From NCBI GenBank assembly GCA_030272585.1, contig BSYQ01000007.1, positions 6,142,001 through 6,206,000 of the forward strand: a stretch of 64,000 nt of DNA, given 5' to 3'. The stretch is from Bryopsis sp. KO-2023. Taxonomy: Eukaryota; Chlorophyta; Ulvophyceae; Bryopsidales; Bryopsidaceae. The notes beneath the pieces are model-generated. The model had not been told where the DNA came from and did no database searches. It saw only the letters and a program-made list of their open reading frames with translations. The position numbers and the translations under genes are program-made. This document shows, in pieces, positions 28,804 through 39,099 of the stretch. Position 1 is the stretch's first letter. Each line of letters starts with the position of its first letter.

Positions 28804-29799
28804 ATGGAGCAACAGGTGGCTGAGTTGAGGGCGGCGTATGAGGAAGTAATGGGAAGGTTGAACCGAGTGCAAGGCGTGGTCGAAGAAGTACCGGGAATGC
28901 TGAGCACGGCGGTGAATGAGGCTGTGGGAAGCTCCATTTTGGAGCAACTAACCGACAAGGTGGGAACAGCAATCGGGGCGGCAACTGCAGCACAGGCTGG
29001 AACGGCGGCTGGAAGTGGTGGTCGAGGTAATGACCTGAGAAGCAAGCCAGCCCGACCTGATCTGTGGGGAGGCAGGCAGAATGACCCCCCTATCCAGGAT
29101 TGGTTGTTCAGCCTCCGAGTGCATTTTGACGCCACCCACGTCGAAGATGGAGTCTCGAAACTCCGCCTGGCAGGATCTCTACTGAGAGGGCCAGCCGCGA
29201 CATGGTGGAGGACAAGAGTGGAGGAGTCGGAGACTGATGGAGGCCGACCTTTGCCGACGTATGAGGACTTCTGTGAGGAGCTGAAAAACCAGTTCGGAGA
29301 ACCACATTTTTTGCGCCGCACACGGACAGAATCGGCGAATTTACGCCAAGGCGGAATGTCTGTGCGGGAATACACGCATCGCTTTAGGCAGCTGATGTTG
29401 TATATTTCCGACGCATCGGAGGGCGAAAAAATACACAGGTTCGTCGATGGTTTGCGAGGGAGGGTTGGTATCGAGACCGACCTCCAAAACCCCAAGACCT
29501 TGGATGAAGCTATTCGAGTGGCGGAAAGGTGGGGAGGAGCTCAATCTGGGAGTTCGATCTTGAATCGAGATCGCGGCGGCGGCGGCGGCAGCGGCGGCGG
29601 CGGAAATCGCAGATCGGATCACATGGAATTGGACTACGTCGGAAGAAGGCGACAACAGAGACAGCAGAGACAGCGAGGTGATAAAGAGAGAGAAAGAAAT
29701 AAGCCAGTCTGGAAGAAAGAAAAAGCAGACGGAGAGGTGAAGTGTTACAAGTGTGGGCGTCGAGGGCATTACGCTCGAGACTGCCCCTCGCGAAAATGA
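28804..29799 (+). CDS. gag: Gag, family 2 copy 2B
   Basis: The product is 331 residues. An N-terminal helical region of ~70 residues precedes a retrotransposon Gag capsid-like domain (about residues 85-250; [25 protein letters not shown]). A Gly-rich linker and one CCHC knuckle ([14 protein letters not shown], near 29740-29785) follow. The stop TGA overlaps the pol ATG as ATGA, so pol is probably reached by termination-reinitiation. Confidence 0.93.
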   Translation: MEQQVAELRAAYEEVMGRLNRVQGVVEEVPGMLSTAVNEAVGSSILEQLTDKVGTAIGAATAAQAGTAAGSGGRGNDLRSKPARPDLWGGRQNDPPIQDWLFSLRVHFDATHVEDGVSKLRLAGSLLRGPAATWWRTRVEESETDGGRPLPTYEDFCEELKNQFGEPHFLRRTRTESANLRQGGMSVREYTHRFRQLMLYISDASEGEKIHRFVDGLRGRVGIETDLQNPKTLDEAIRVAERWGGAQSGSSILNRDRGGGGGSGGGGNRRSDHMELDYVGRRRQQRQQRQRGDKERERNKPVWKKEKADGEVKCYKCGRRGHYARDCPSRK

Positions 29800-32700
29800 G
29801 TATGTTAGGTAAACTCGCAGGGTGTGAAGTTAAGGGGAAGCCTGCGAGTTCGAGGAATTCTAGGAGTTCGAGGGATTTTTCGTTGGAAGAAACGTCCAAG
29901 GAACCGACTAGACCTGATAACCAAGATAACCTAGAAGTCCATTCATTTGATGGGACAGATTTAGACATGACTAAGTTCGGATTTCTAGCAGTGGCTGAAA
30001 CTGATAACCGAACTAGACAACTGATTACTGTGAAAGGGGAAATCTCAGGTTTTGCAGCTGAGATATTAATAGACTGTGGAGCAACGGATTGCTTTTTGGC
30101 TCGGAAATTTTGCGAGAAAAATAAGCTGGAATTAGAAGCACAAGAAGAAAAAGTTAGCCTGGCTGGGGGAAGTACCTTAGAATCTAAAGGGAAGATCAGG
30201 GCTACTCTCAGATTTGGAGATTTTGCTAGTAGGGAGATTTTTCATGAAATGTCTCTTGCTAAGTATGATGCTATATTGGGAAAAACTTGGCTGGCTAAGC
30301 ATAATCCCCGGGTTGATTTTCGAACGAATGAGGTAGTGGTTTCAGACGGGCTGAAAGAACATTTGATTCCTCCGGCAAACCCCGGAGAGGAGGAAGAGGA
30401 ACAGTGTGTGCTGATGGTGTTTGAAACATGTTTGAACAGAACTGACTCTGAACAAAATGTTTCCAGACAAGCTGAACTTACAGCAGAAATCAGACAGGAA
30501 TTCCCTAACACTTTTGTGGAAGAGTTACCCAGTGAGATACCCCCTTCCAGAGGTATCGAACACACGATCCAGTTGGAACCAGGCACGGTTCCACAAAGTA
30601 AAGCACCTTATCGACTAGGCATCAAGGAAATGGCAGAACTGAAAACTCAGATTGCAGCCATGTCGGAAAAAGGGTTTATTCGACCGAGTAGATCACCTTG
30701 GGGAGCACCGGTAATTTTTGTACCGAAGAAGAACGGGAAACTACGCATGTGGGTAGATTATCGGGCATTGAATAAGGTGACGGTGAAAAACGCTTATCCG
30801 ATTCCGAGGATAGATGAACTGATAGATCAGCTTCATGGCGCAAAATACTTCTCAAAAATAGATTTGTGTTCGGGATACTATCAAGTCAGGATGGCGAAAA
30901 AGGATTGGGCGAAAACTGCTTTTCGAACTAGATATGGATCTTACGAATACACAGTTATGCCAATGGGTTTGACAAATGCACCAGCAACTTTTATGAATGT
31001 GATGAACGATGTTTTTCGACCACATCTGGATAAGTTTGTTATAGTTTATCTCGATGATATCTTAGTTTACAGTCGGAACTGGGAAGAGCACAAGGAACAT
31101 CTTAGACAAGTGTTTCAGCTACTCGAAAAACACAAACTTTACGTTTCACCGGACAAATGTGATTTGGGGATGACAGAAGTCGAATTTTTGGGACACATAG
31201 TCGGAAGAGAGGGACTCTCCGTGGTACCTAAGAAAGTTTTAGCCATTAAGGAGTGGGCACAACCTCAGACAGTTCGGGATATTAGGTCGTTTTTGGGTTT
31301 AGCGAATTATTATCGGAAATTTATTAAGGGATACTCTGGGATTGCAACGCCGTTACATGAACTAACAAGGAAGGAAGTTAAATGGCAGTGGACTGAAAGT
31401 CAGGAGAAAGCGTTTCAGACGCTAAAGAAGAGCATGCAGGAGGCACCTGTGTTAATAATTCCAGATCCGGAGTTGAGTTTTGAAGTAACTACAGACGCAT
31501 CGGATTTTGCTATTGGAGGAGTTTTGACGCAAGATCAAGGTCAGGGGCAACAACCAGCCGCGTTTGAAAGTCGGAAATTAAATTCAGCTGAAAGGAATTA
31601 TCCGACACACGAAAAAGAACTGTATGCGATAGTCTATTGTTTGAAAACTTGGCGACATTATTTGGGGGCGAGGAAATTTGTGGTTCACACGGACCACGCT
31701 CCGCTGAAATATATTCAGACGCAGCCTAAACTATCCAGTAGACGGGCTAGGTGGATGGAAACTTTACAGGAATTTGATTTTGAGATTAAATACAAACCTG
31801 GAAAAGAAAATACAGTTGCAGATGCATTGAGTCGAAGGTCGGAAATGGAATTAAACGCTGTGGCAAAAGTCCGAGCAGGCGTAGTATTTCAGGATCAGGT
31901 TAGACTTGCGTATCAAGGGGATGAACATTGCAGAGAAGTTATAGCTAATTGGGAAGCTGGTGAAAAAGATCCGCGTTATAGGTGGGATGGCACAAAATTG
32001 TGGTATAGTCTGAAAGACAAATGGTTTTGGTATATTCCAAAGGACAAAGAAATTAGACAAACAGTGTTGGCTGAATGTCACGATCAGGCTGGACATTTTG
32101 GGCGACACAAAACTGTCGCAAATGTTCGAAAAAGATATTATTGGCCTAGATGCACTGAGGATGTCGAACGATATGTTAGGACTTGTGTTGGTTGTCAGAA
32201 AAACAAGTCTAGCACTCAAAAACCATTGGGGTCATATCAGCCAATTCCAGTTCCAGACGAACGCTGGAAAGAAGTTTGTTTAGATTTTGTGGGACCTTTA
32301 CCTATGACACAAAAGGGTCATGATTATTTAGTGGTTATGGTCGACCGTTTTAGTCGAATGATCCACTTGGTAGCCACCACTACTGCAGTTACAGCTAGTG
32401 GGGTAGCTGAAATTTTCTTTGACACAATTTTCAGACATCATGGGTTGCCAGAGGCTATTATTTCCGATCGAGATACTCGTTTTACAGGCCAGTTTTGGCG
32501 AAAACTGTGGGAATTAGCGGGAACTCGTTTAGCCATGTCATCGGGATATCACCCTGAAACTGATGGAATGACTGAAAGGGCAAATCGAGTAGTCGGAGAC
32601 ATGTTGCGAATTTATATTTCGACCATAGGGGGTGATTGGGACACTAAATTAGTGGCGGCTGAGTTTGCTTATAACTCATCCGTTCACTCATCAACAGGTT

Positions 32701-33341
32701 TTACACCTTTTTATTTGGTTTATGGGCAACATCCCAGATCCCCTCAGGATTTGTTAGACTCAGGTCCAGTTTCAGATGAATGGTGGACATTTTGGGCTAA
32801 AAGTTTACAGCTGGCTCGGAAAGCGATTTTGAAAAGCCAACAGCGACAGAGGGCTGTCGCAAACCGAGGGCGGAGGGATGCAAGTTTTGCATTAAATCAG
32901 TATGTCTTTTTATCGACAGCTGATTTACCTTTACCGCCAATGATGGGCCGGAAGTTGGTATCTAAGTTTTGTGGACCTTTTAGAATTATTGATATTGTGA
33001 CATCAGTAACTTACAGGTTGGAACTTCCTAATCACTGGAAAATACATGATGTTTTTCATGTTTCCAAGCTAAAAGCATTTGAAGATGGATCAGAAGAGTT
33101 TCCAGCCAGGGCTATTTCTCCACCTCCAGATCCAGTGGTGTTGGAAGGAGTCGAGGAATATATCGTCGAAAAGATCAAGACACATCGAACCAAACGGCGG
33201 AAAAAGAAGAATGTGACAGAGTACTTGGTTTCCTGGGAAGGATACGGATCGGAAGAGGACCAGTGGCTCCCGTCACATCACTTGGGTAATGCGCAGCAAG
33301 TGCTGCAGGAGTATTTACGTCAAAAATCTTCCATGGACTAG
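29796..33341 (+). CDS. pol: Pol, family 2 copy 2B
   Basis: The product is 1181 residues: protease (DCGATD, codon 30072), RT (YLDD near 31050-31058), RNase H (TDAS near 31494) and integrase. Integrase has an HHCC finger (about 32085-32195) and a DDE core (LDFVGP near 32281, SDRDTRF near 32462, YHPETDG near 32550). A GPF/Y module and chromodomain (EYLVSWEGY, about 33200-33320) follow. One RT residue is odd: codon 30750 is TGG (Trp) in the RMxVDYRALN block, where copy 2A and family 1 have Cys. The frame is complete. Confidence 0.95.
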   Translation: MSMLGKLAGCEVKGKPASSRNSRSSRDFSLEETSKEPTRPDNQDNLEVHSFDGTDLDMTKFGFLAVAETDNRTRQLITVKGEISGFAAEILIDCGATDCFLARKFCEKNKLELEAQEEKVSLAGGSTLESKGKIRATLRFGDFASREIFHEMSLAKYDAILGKTWLAKHNPRVDFRTNEVVVSDGLKEHLIPPANPGEEEEEQCVLMVFETCLNRTDSEQNVSRQAELTAEIRQEFPNTFVEELPSEIPPSRGIEHTIQLEPGTVPQSKAPYRLGIKEMAELKTQIAAMSEKGFIRPSRSPWGAPVIFVPKKNGKLRMWVDYRALNKVTVKNAYPIPRIDELIDQLHGAKYFSKIDLCSGYYQVRMAKKDWAKTAFRTRYGSYEYTVMPMGLTNAPATFMNVMNDVFRPHLDKFVIVYLDDILVYSRNWEEHKEHLRQVFQLLEKHKLYVSPDKCDLGMTEVEFLGHIVGREGLSVVPKKVLAIKEWAQPQTVRDIRSFLGLANYYRKFIKGYSGIATPLHELTRKEVKWQWTESQEKAFQTLKKSMQEAPVLIIPDPELSFEVTTDASDFAIGGVLTQDQGQGQQPAAFESRKLNSAERNYPTHEKELYAIVYCLKTWRHYLGARKFVVHTDHAPLKYIQTQPKLSSRRARWMETLQEFDFEIKYKPGKENTVADALSRRSEMELNAVAKVRAGVVFQDQVRLAYQGDEHCREVIANWEAGEKDPRYRWDGTKLWYSLKDKWFWYIPKDKEIRQTVLAECHDQAGHFGRHKTVANVRKRYYWPRCTEDVERYVRTCVGCQKNKSSTQKPLGSYQPIPVPDERWKEVCLDFVGPLPMTQKGHDYLVVMVDRFSRMIHLVATTTAVTASGVAEIFFDTIFRHHGLPEAIISDRDTRFTGQFWRKLWELAGTRLAMSSGYHPETDGMTERANRVVGDMLRIYISTIGGDWDTKLVAAEFAYNSSVHSSTGFTPFYLVYGQHPRSPQDLLDSGPVSDEWWTFWAKSLQLARKAILKSQQRQRAVANRGRRDASFALNQYVFLSTADLPLPPMMGRKLVSKFCGPFRIIDIVTSVTYRLELPNHWKIHDVFHVSKLKAFEDGSEEFPARAISPPPDPVVLEGVEEYIVEKIKTHRTKRRKKKNVTEYLVSWEGYGSEEDQWLPSHHLGNAQQVLQEYLRQKSSMD

Positions 33342-33435
33342 CTCCTGTTTTCCTGAGTTCGGGTTGAGTGTGTGCGAGTGCGAGAGTGTGCGAGAGACAG
33401 TTTGGAGTTCGAAAAAGAAAAAGAAAGCAGACAAC

Positions 33436-34455
33436 ATGGTTGAGTTTGGTGGAGGAGTCAAAGCACTGTTGGAGGAGATTAAAAAGAATGCTGGAGCGAT
33501 CGAGGGAGTGTCGGAAAGGATCAACAAAATGCTGGAGGAGTACCTGAAGGAAGGAACCAGATTGGAAAGAATCCAAGAAAGAGATGAGCAGGAGGCCCTG
33601 GAAAAAATGGCAAAGCTGGAGGAGGAAAAAGAACAACTCAAGCAAAAGATCGGCGAGCTGGAAGAAGAAGGGGGATTTCAGGCGGAAAGAGATAGCTGGG
33701 AGGCTGAACGCACTCGGTTGCTCGACGACCGGGCGAAATATTTGGCGGAAAATGAGGACCTCAGCGTAAAATTGGCGATGGCGGAAACTTCAGCGGACGC
33801 GGCAAAAAGAGAGGCGGAAAAGCTGCTGATGGAGGGGGCAGATGAGGAAATGCGCCACAAGCTCGACGGGGTCGAAGACAAGCTGCGGGAAGAGCAAATG
33901 CGGAACCAACAGCTCAAGGGCCAGGTAGACTTGTTGAAGAGTATGGTGGAGTCCATGTCGGGAAAACCAAGCGGAGAAGTGAAGCACGAAGAGGGGGAAA
34001 AACACACTTGCGTGTTTTGTCGCACCCCAAGCAGCAACTGTCAGCCGACCGGAGAAGACTGCCAACGGCACTGGGTGTGCTCGAATATCGGGTGTCGGGA
34101 TCGGGTGTGGCTGAGTATCAGTCTGGAAGTCGATGAGGAAAAACGAGACTGGCGGAGAATGTGGGTACCAGCTGAAACAGGGCCACCAATGGTGCTACAC
34201 TCGGAAACCTGCAAACTCTGCGCCTTGGGTTTCAAGTTGGGGTCGGATTATACTCGGGGAGTGTATTTAAAGGCCAAGCGGACCGTGGGCCCCCTGAGAA
34301 AATTCGAGGCAGCCGAAGACGATGCAGAACCAACGGACTACGATGGGGATTGGGTCGTCAATGAGCCAGGCGGAGACAGTGAACCAGAAGGAAAGAAAAG
34401 GAAACCTCCTGGAAGTTCAGGAGGATCCAGAAATGTGAAACTCAGAAAAGCCTGA
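33436..34455 (+). CDS. ORF3, family 2 copy 2B: coiled coil plus Cys/His array
   Basis: The product is 339 residues from ATG 33436. A coiled coil (about 1-180) is followed by C192-x2-C195, C202, C209-x2-H212-x2-C215-x4-C220 and C259-x2-C262, then an acidic part and a basic C terminus. No membrane segment is present. It matches 2A at nearly all residues. Of the Cys/His spacing, C-x2-H-x2-C is shared with ORF3 of families 1 and 3. Its frame runs open 147 nt back into the pol end. Confidence 0.85.
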   Translation: MVEFGGGVKALLEEIKKNAGAIEGVSERINKMLEEYLKEGTRLERIQERDEQEALEKMAKLEEEKEQLKQKIGELEEEGGFQAERDSWEAERTRLLDDRAKYLAENEDLSVKLAMAETSADAAKREAEKLLMEGADEEMRHKLDGVEDKLREEQMRNQQLKGQVDLLKSMVESMSGKPSGEVKHEEGEKHTCVFCRTPSSNCQPTGEDCQRHWVCSNIGCRDRVWLSISLEVDEEKRDWRRMWVPAETGPPMVLHSETCKLCALGFKLGSDYTRGVYLKAKRTVGPLRKFEAAEDDAEPTDYDGDWVVNEPGGDSEPEGKKRKPPGSSGGSRNVKLRKA

Positions 34456-34693
34456 GTTGAATATATATAAAAAAAAAAATAGGATCAAGAGTGAAATATG
34501 ATTTTCTGTTGGTAATTGGGTGTTTGAATTTTATTTTGTTTTTGGAAGAAAAAGGAAAAGAACAGTGAATGGATCAAATGAGGGTAGAGGGAATTTCTGG
34601 AAAACAATTAACATGCTGAGTGTGTAAAAACACTTGTGAGAATTACAGTTTGACTAGAGCTGAGACTGTGTGATTTCCAGTGTGGGCTGTGAA

Positions 34694-35719
34694 CATACTA
34701 TGGATCTGATCGATCTTCCAAAACTAAGGTAATATTAGGTCACAGCAGTAATCCGACATCATAACTGCGTCCTAGAACCGATTTTAGCAATGATCGGTTT
34801 TTTTTTTTTTTTTTTTTCATTTTTGGCTGATCGGTGATCGTGATCGTGATCGGCCGATCAAATGTTGATCGTGCTCTTGATCGTCCGATCACATGTTGAT
34901 CGTGATCGTGATCGGTTCGCCGATCACCGATCTGATCGGTTGTTCCGATCACGATCCCGATCACGATCAAGCGCCGCGACCTGTCGGCACTTCATCGGCT
35001 GACCTTGATCGGTGTGATCGTGATCGGCCGATCGTGATCGGACCTGCATCCGATCATGATCGGTATTGATCATTTGATCGATGAATTGATCGGTCTCGCG
35101 AAAATGCCGACAAGTCACCACCCGCAGGTGTTTCTGAGGTGGAAGGATTCGAACCGGGTACCTAACGGATTAGAAGCGTACTCACTAACGCTTGGACCAC
35201 TCGGAGCCACGGTTTGTAGGTTATCCGTGTCATTATATACGTGATTTGTCAGTCCGACAAACTGAGGTATATAATGACACGGATGACCTAGTGACCGTGG
35301 CTCCGAGTGGTCCAAGCGTTAATGCGTCTGTCTCTAGTCTGTTAGGTCCCAGGTTCGAATCCCTGCACCCCAGAAACACCTGCGGGTGGTGATTTCTCGG
35401 CATTTGTGATGGACCGATCAATTGACCGATCATGATCCGATCTAATCGGCATCTCCGATCCCGATCCCGATCCCGATCAAGCGCCGCGACCTGTCGGCAC
35501 TTGATCGGCTGACGTTGATCGGTTTGATCGTGATCGGCCGATCAAAGTTGGCCGATTAAATCGGTCAGCCGATCAGATTGGTGATCGGCCGATCTCCATC
35601 GATGATCGGCCAAACCGATTTGATCGGCGATCGATCTGATCGGAAAAACCCGATCACGATTTAATCGGTCGGACCGATCAATCCACGACCGATTAGATCG
35701 TGATCGGATCCATAGTATG
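34694..35719. mobile_element. 1,026-bp hAT-type MITE with CGATC-dense arms and tRNA-like palindrome
   Basis: The ends are CATACTATGGATC and its complement. The flanks GCTGTGAA (34686-34693 and 35720-35727) are an exact 8-bp TSD; copy 2A has the empty site (in 16621-16680, opposite strand). The interior is built of GATCGG words around a central palindrome (35100-35403). It has no ORF and would depend on a hAT transposase such as the one at 661. Confidence 0.95.
35100..35403. repeat. Palindrome with two head-to-head tRNA-like sequences
   Basis: The arms 35100-35241 and 35260-35403 are inverted copies. Each holds an A-box-like TGGCTCCGAGTGG (minus 35209-35197; plus 35299-35311) and a B box GGTTCGAATCC (minus 35154-35144; plus 35352-35362). 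The centre has CCGTGTCATTATATAC and its complement, giving each arm a TATATAA upstream of its A box. A normal tRNA cloverleaf could not be drawn. Confidence 0.75.
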
Positions 35720-35997
35720 GCTGTGAAGTCTATTGAACAGGGTTGGGTTTATGTGTGAACGGGCTGGGATGGGATGTCACAGCGGCAGAAGTAACCATAA
35801 GCAGAAACCAACATTCAGCTCAAGTCGCAATCGGGAAGTTGTTACGGAAAACGTCGGAGAATATTGCTTACAGCTATATCAGAGGTATTCTCAGAATAAG
35901 CGAGTTAAGTCACTTGGCAGTTCTGGTGAGTCGTGCAATACGAACTTAGTGTACAGAACATCGCTGGGTCAGCGATCTCTCTCTAAGGGGGGAGGAG

Positions 35998-36567
35998 TGA
36001 AACGGCTGACTTAGTAGGCGAAGATCTAGGCGGAAAACAGAGGTTACAGTCTGAGAGTTCCAGGTAGTCGCGGACTGACTGGAATGGGGTAGTTACGTGA
36101 TGCTCAATGAGAGGCTGAAACGTAGTGAAAAGAGTTCGAACCAGGTTCAGTATATTCAGTGTCAGGTCTCAGATGGCTGAGAGTTTGGGTAGAGAGTCGG
36201 GAGTCAGACTGAAAGGAGCTTCAGTCTGGGTCCTTAGTCTAGAGGTTATCAAGGGTTATAAAGGGTTAGTCGGAGCTCTGGCTAGAAGGGCTGAGCTGAG
36301 AAATGATAGAGACGTTTTGGGGAGAGCTAGATGATAGCTAGTATTTGTAAGGTTAGGAGATGGGCTGGGAGTTTCTAGAAGCTCTGGGCTGAGAGTATAA
36401 AAGGCTGGGGATCGTTGTAAAGAACAAGCTTGTTGAAATAAGATTCAGTTGTGTACTCTCGTGTCTCAGACCTTTCTTACAGAACTTCTGGTCGTCTCCC
36501 AACGTGTGTGAAGAACGGGTTAAGTGGCGGCTGGAAGTATTCAGCCTCAGGAAACAAATCCGTTTCA
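35998..36567 (+). repeat. 3' LTR of 2B
   Basis: The 570-bp LTR is TGAAACG...CGTTTCA and nearly identical to the 5' LTR. It is followed by the second ATCGC copy and the resumed gag of 3A. The stretch 34456-34693 plus 35728-35997 is the element's 3' untranslated DNA. Confidence 0.95.
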
Positions 36568-38477
36568 ATCGCCCTCGTCCGCGACCACGTCCGCGGTTGT
36601 TTTGAGATTGGCCTCCCAACGAATCGATTCTTTCGGCAGTGACTATCGCCGCTTCCACTCCTTCTGTCACCATTGTAACAACTTGATGTCGGATCTGGGG
36701 CCGTAGTCCGTCAACAAACGTCAAGTACTGCTCCTCCTCCGTCATATTCGGAATTCTGAGTATGAGATCCCGAAATGCGTTAATGTAGGAACGAACAGTC
36801 CCCGTTTGTTGAAGTTTCCGCAGCTTCCTACGCGAAACATCGGACATCCTTGTAGGTTCGAAAGCAATAGCTAACTCTTCCACAAGTTGTACCCAGTCCT
36901 GGAACATCGGACGAACTCCTTCCCGAATCCGCATCTCTTGCATATTCCGCCATGTGGCGGCTGAACCAGAGAGATTTGTGCGGAATACTTTAAGCCAAAC
37001 AGACTCATCCAAATCATAAACTTTACAGAAGTTGGTGAGTTCTGCCTGCCAATCCCGAATCCAGCGATCGCCAGCGCCAGTATACGGTTTCGGCATCGGG
37101 AATTTGACCGCATTAGGAATGTGAAGCAAACGATTTTCTGGACGTGCATAGCCCATAAAATCTGGGACCCCGCCTGGGGGACCAGGAGGTCCGCCTCCTC
37201 CGCCACCTCCACCACCACCATCTCCAGGACCGCCTCCTGGGTTCCTAGATGGTCCTTCTCTTCCTCCACCAATATGTGGTCCAGGTGCAGACCCACGGCC
37301 ACTTCTGTCCGATGGGCCTCCGCCACTTCCATCACCGGAACCATCATCATCTCCACCTCCGCCTCCTCCGCCTCCTCCGCCTGCGCGTTGAGGAATACGC
37401 GGATAGGATCCCCATCCAACATAGGGGTTTCCGGATGATGGAGCTCCGTATACATTCACGGAGTGACCTAAGATAGAAGGCCGAATGTATGATGCTCCCA
37501 TGGCATAATAGCCGGGTGGTGAAATCATTGATGGATGTGATAACACTGGCTGAGAAACTGGTGGTGGCATGGGTAATGTTCTAGGTGGCTCGGGTGACGT
37601 GGTGGTTGGAGTTGTCAGCGGAACAGTTTGTACCACGGGAGAAGCCTGCGTACGCTGTGGCGGTTGTACTGGCTGTAATACCGCTGGTGGTCTTGTATTT
37701 GGTGTTTGTCCAAACACAGCGCTAGGCCTCACGATCGGCCTAGGTACATTTCCCTGTCCGCTGATTGCACTGCCTCGCCCCACTCCAGGAATAATGACTG
37801 GGGGTGATGCAGGTCAGGTAATCGGTCTATTTGCCCGCGGGAATACTGGTGGTATTGGCGGGAAACCTACCGAATCCGGGGCAAAGCCGGATGAGGTTTG
37901 GGGCGGTTGACCGAATGGAACTTGTACTTCGGCCAAGCTTGGTGGTTGTGCCACCGTTCTGGTTCCCGCTCCCGCCATAGCAGCCACAAGAGGTGTTTGT
38001 TGAGCAGCGGATGCCATTTGTGTGGCAACTGCTGCAGCATCTTTCTTCCGCCAAAACTCAAAATTCGACGTGAACTTTGTGTCCGCTACATCCTCAAACA
38101 CCTTCTTTAGCTCTTGCGCTGTTTCCGGGTCTTGTAGCATTTCTTGTAACATTTCCCGCGGCTCTCTGCTCCTTGTTGAGCTTCTCGATCTGCTTCTCCT
38201 TGAAGACCGACTTTGACTTCTTTTCAACTCCTCCATTTCCGCTTGTAATCTAGCCGCCGCTTCTTTCGCAGCCGCTGCCTCCTTTAACAAATAGGCTACT
38301 TCCGCATGATGCTGTATCTGAAAACTTTCCGCTTTTTCTTGCGTCTCTTTGAGATCATACTTAACACGAACGATTTCCTTGAACTGTTTATCTTGACCCG
38401 CACCCATTTCCGCCTGCGTCTCTCTCAGTTCTTGTTGAACTGTATCCAACCCCCAAAGGGCGTCGTTATATTGCCGG
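36568..38477 (-). pseudogene. gag: Gag of 3A, middle segment, with frameshift
   Basis: In gag order this holds a coiled coil (38449-38220), a Ser/Arg-rich stretch and a Pro-rich part, then a Gly-rich part (about 37200) and a capsid-like domain (37130-36600). The frame breaks at about 37814 (a stop after ANRPIT, with the continuing frame starting beside it), so one small indel is present. The two sides join to 48586 and to 27309 when 1B and 2B are removed. Confidence 0.85.
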
Positions 38478-38904
38478 TGATAGTGAAGCTTGTGGGTGAC
38501 GCAATAGTGGTCGGCTGTGTTGATTGGATTCGTGATAACTTGCTGGCTAACGCAAGTATACTTGTGGGGTTTGTTGGTTTAGACAACTCTCTAGCTAGCG
38601 CGGTTGTGAACGCTACTAGAGCACTTGGGTTGGGAAGTGATTGCGTCAGGCAAACACTTAACACACACACACACAAACACACACACAAGCGGGAACACAC
38701 CAATCCCACGAATCCCGAGTTCTTACAAAGTAAAGTGAAATAAAAATGTCAAAACAACGAGTGGGCCTCTTAAGTACCCCTAAGTGTAGTACGCTGACGC
38801 ATGCCCCAAACTCTGGGTCTAATCTGTCTTACTCGCGAACCCACATGCGTCAGCCACCCTCGGCTCTATCCCAAACTACCTCGTATAGCGCTAAAAGACT
38901 AACA
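38478..38904 (-). repeat. 3' LTR of 1B
   Basis: The LTR reads TGTTAG...CTATCA on the minus strand. A G-rich polypurine tract lies beside it (about 38907-38917), and a CA microsatellite within (38660-38690). Confidence 0.95.
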
Positions 38905-39099
38905 TACGCCCCCCCCGCAAAAAGTGGGCGCCCACGCACACCAAAACACAAAGAAAAACAAAAACACAAAAACACAAACACAAAACTCACCCACTCCCAT
39001 ACCCACACCCAACTGTCTTGGACCTGTCTCTTGCTCTGACGTCTCGGACAGCTGCTGCACGCACACACTTGGTCGACGATAACTTCTTTTCCCTCCTCC

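Larger units (their letters stand above)
27310..36567 (+). mobile_element. Ty3/gypsy family 2 copy 2B, all six ORFs open
   Basis: LTRs at 27310-27879 and 35998-36567 (570 bp each; one difference noticed, in GTGACGGC versus GTGGCGGC) are flanked by ATCGC. Order: PBS, ORF-a, ORF-b, ORF-c, gag, pol, ORF3, polypurine tract (AAGGGGGGAGGAG, 35985-35997). A MITE sits in the 3' untranslated part (34694-35719). It is the best template for this family. Confidence 0.96.
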
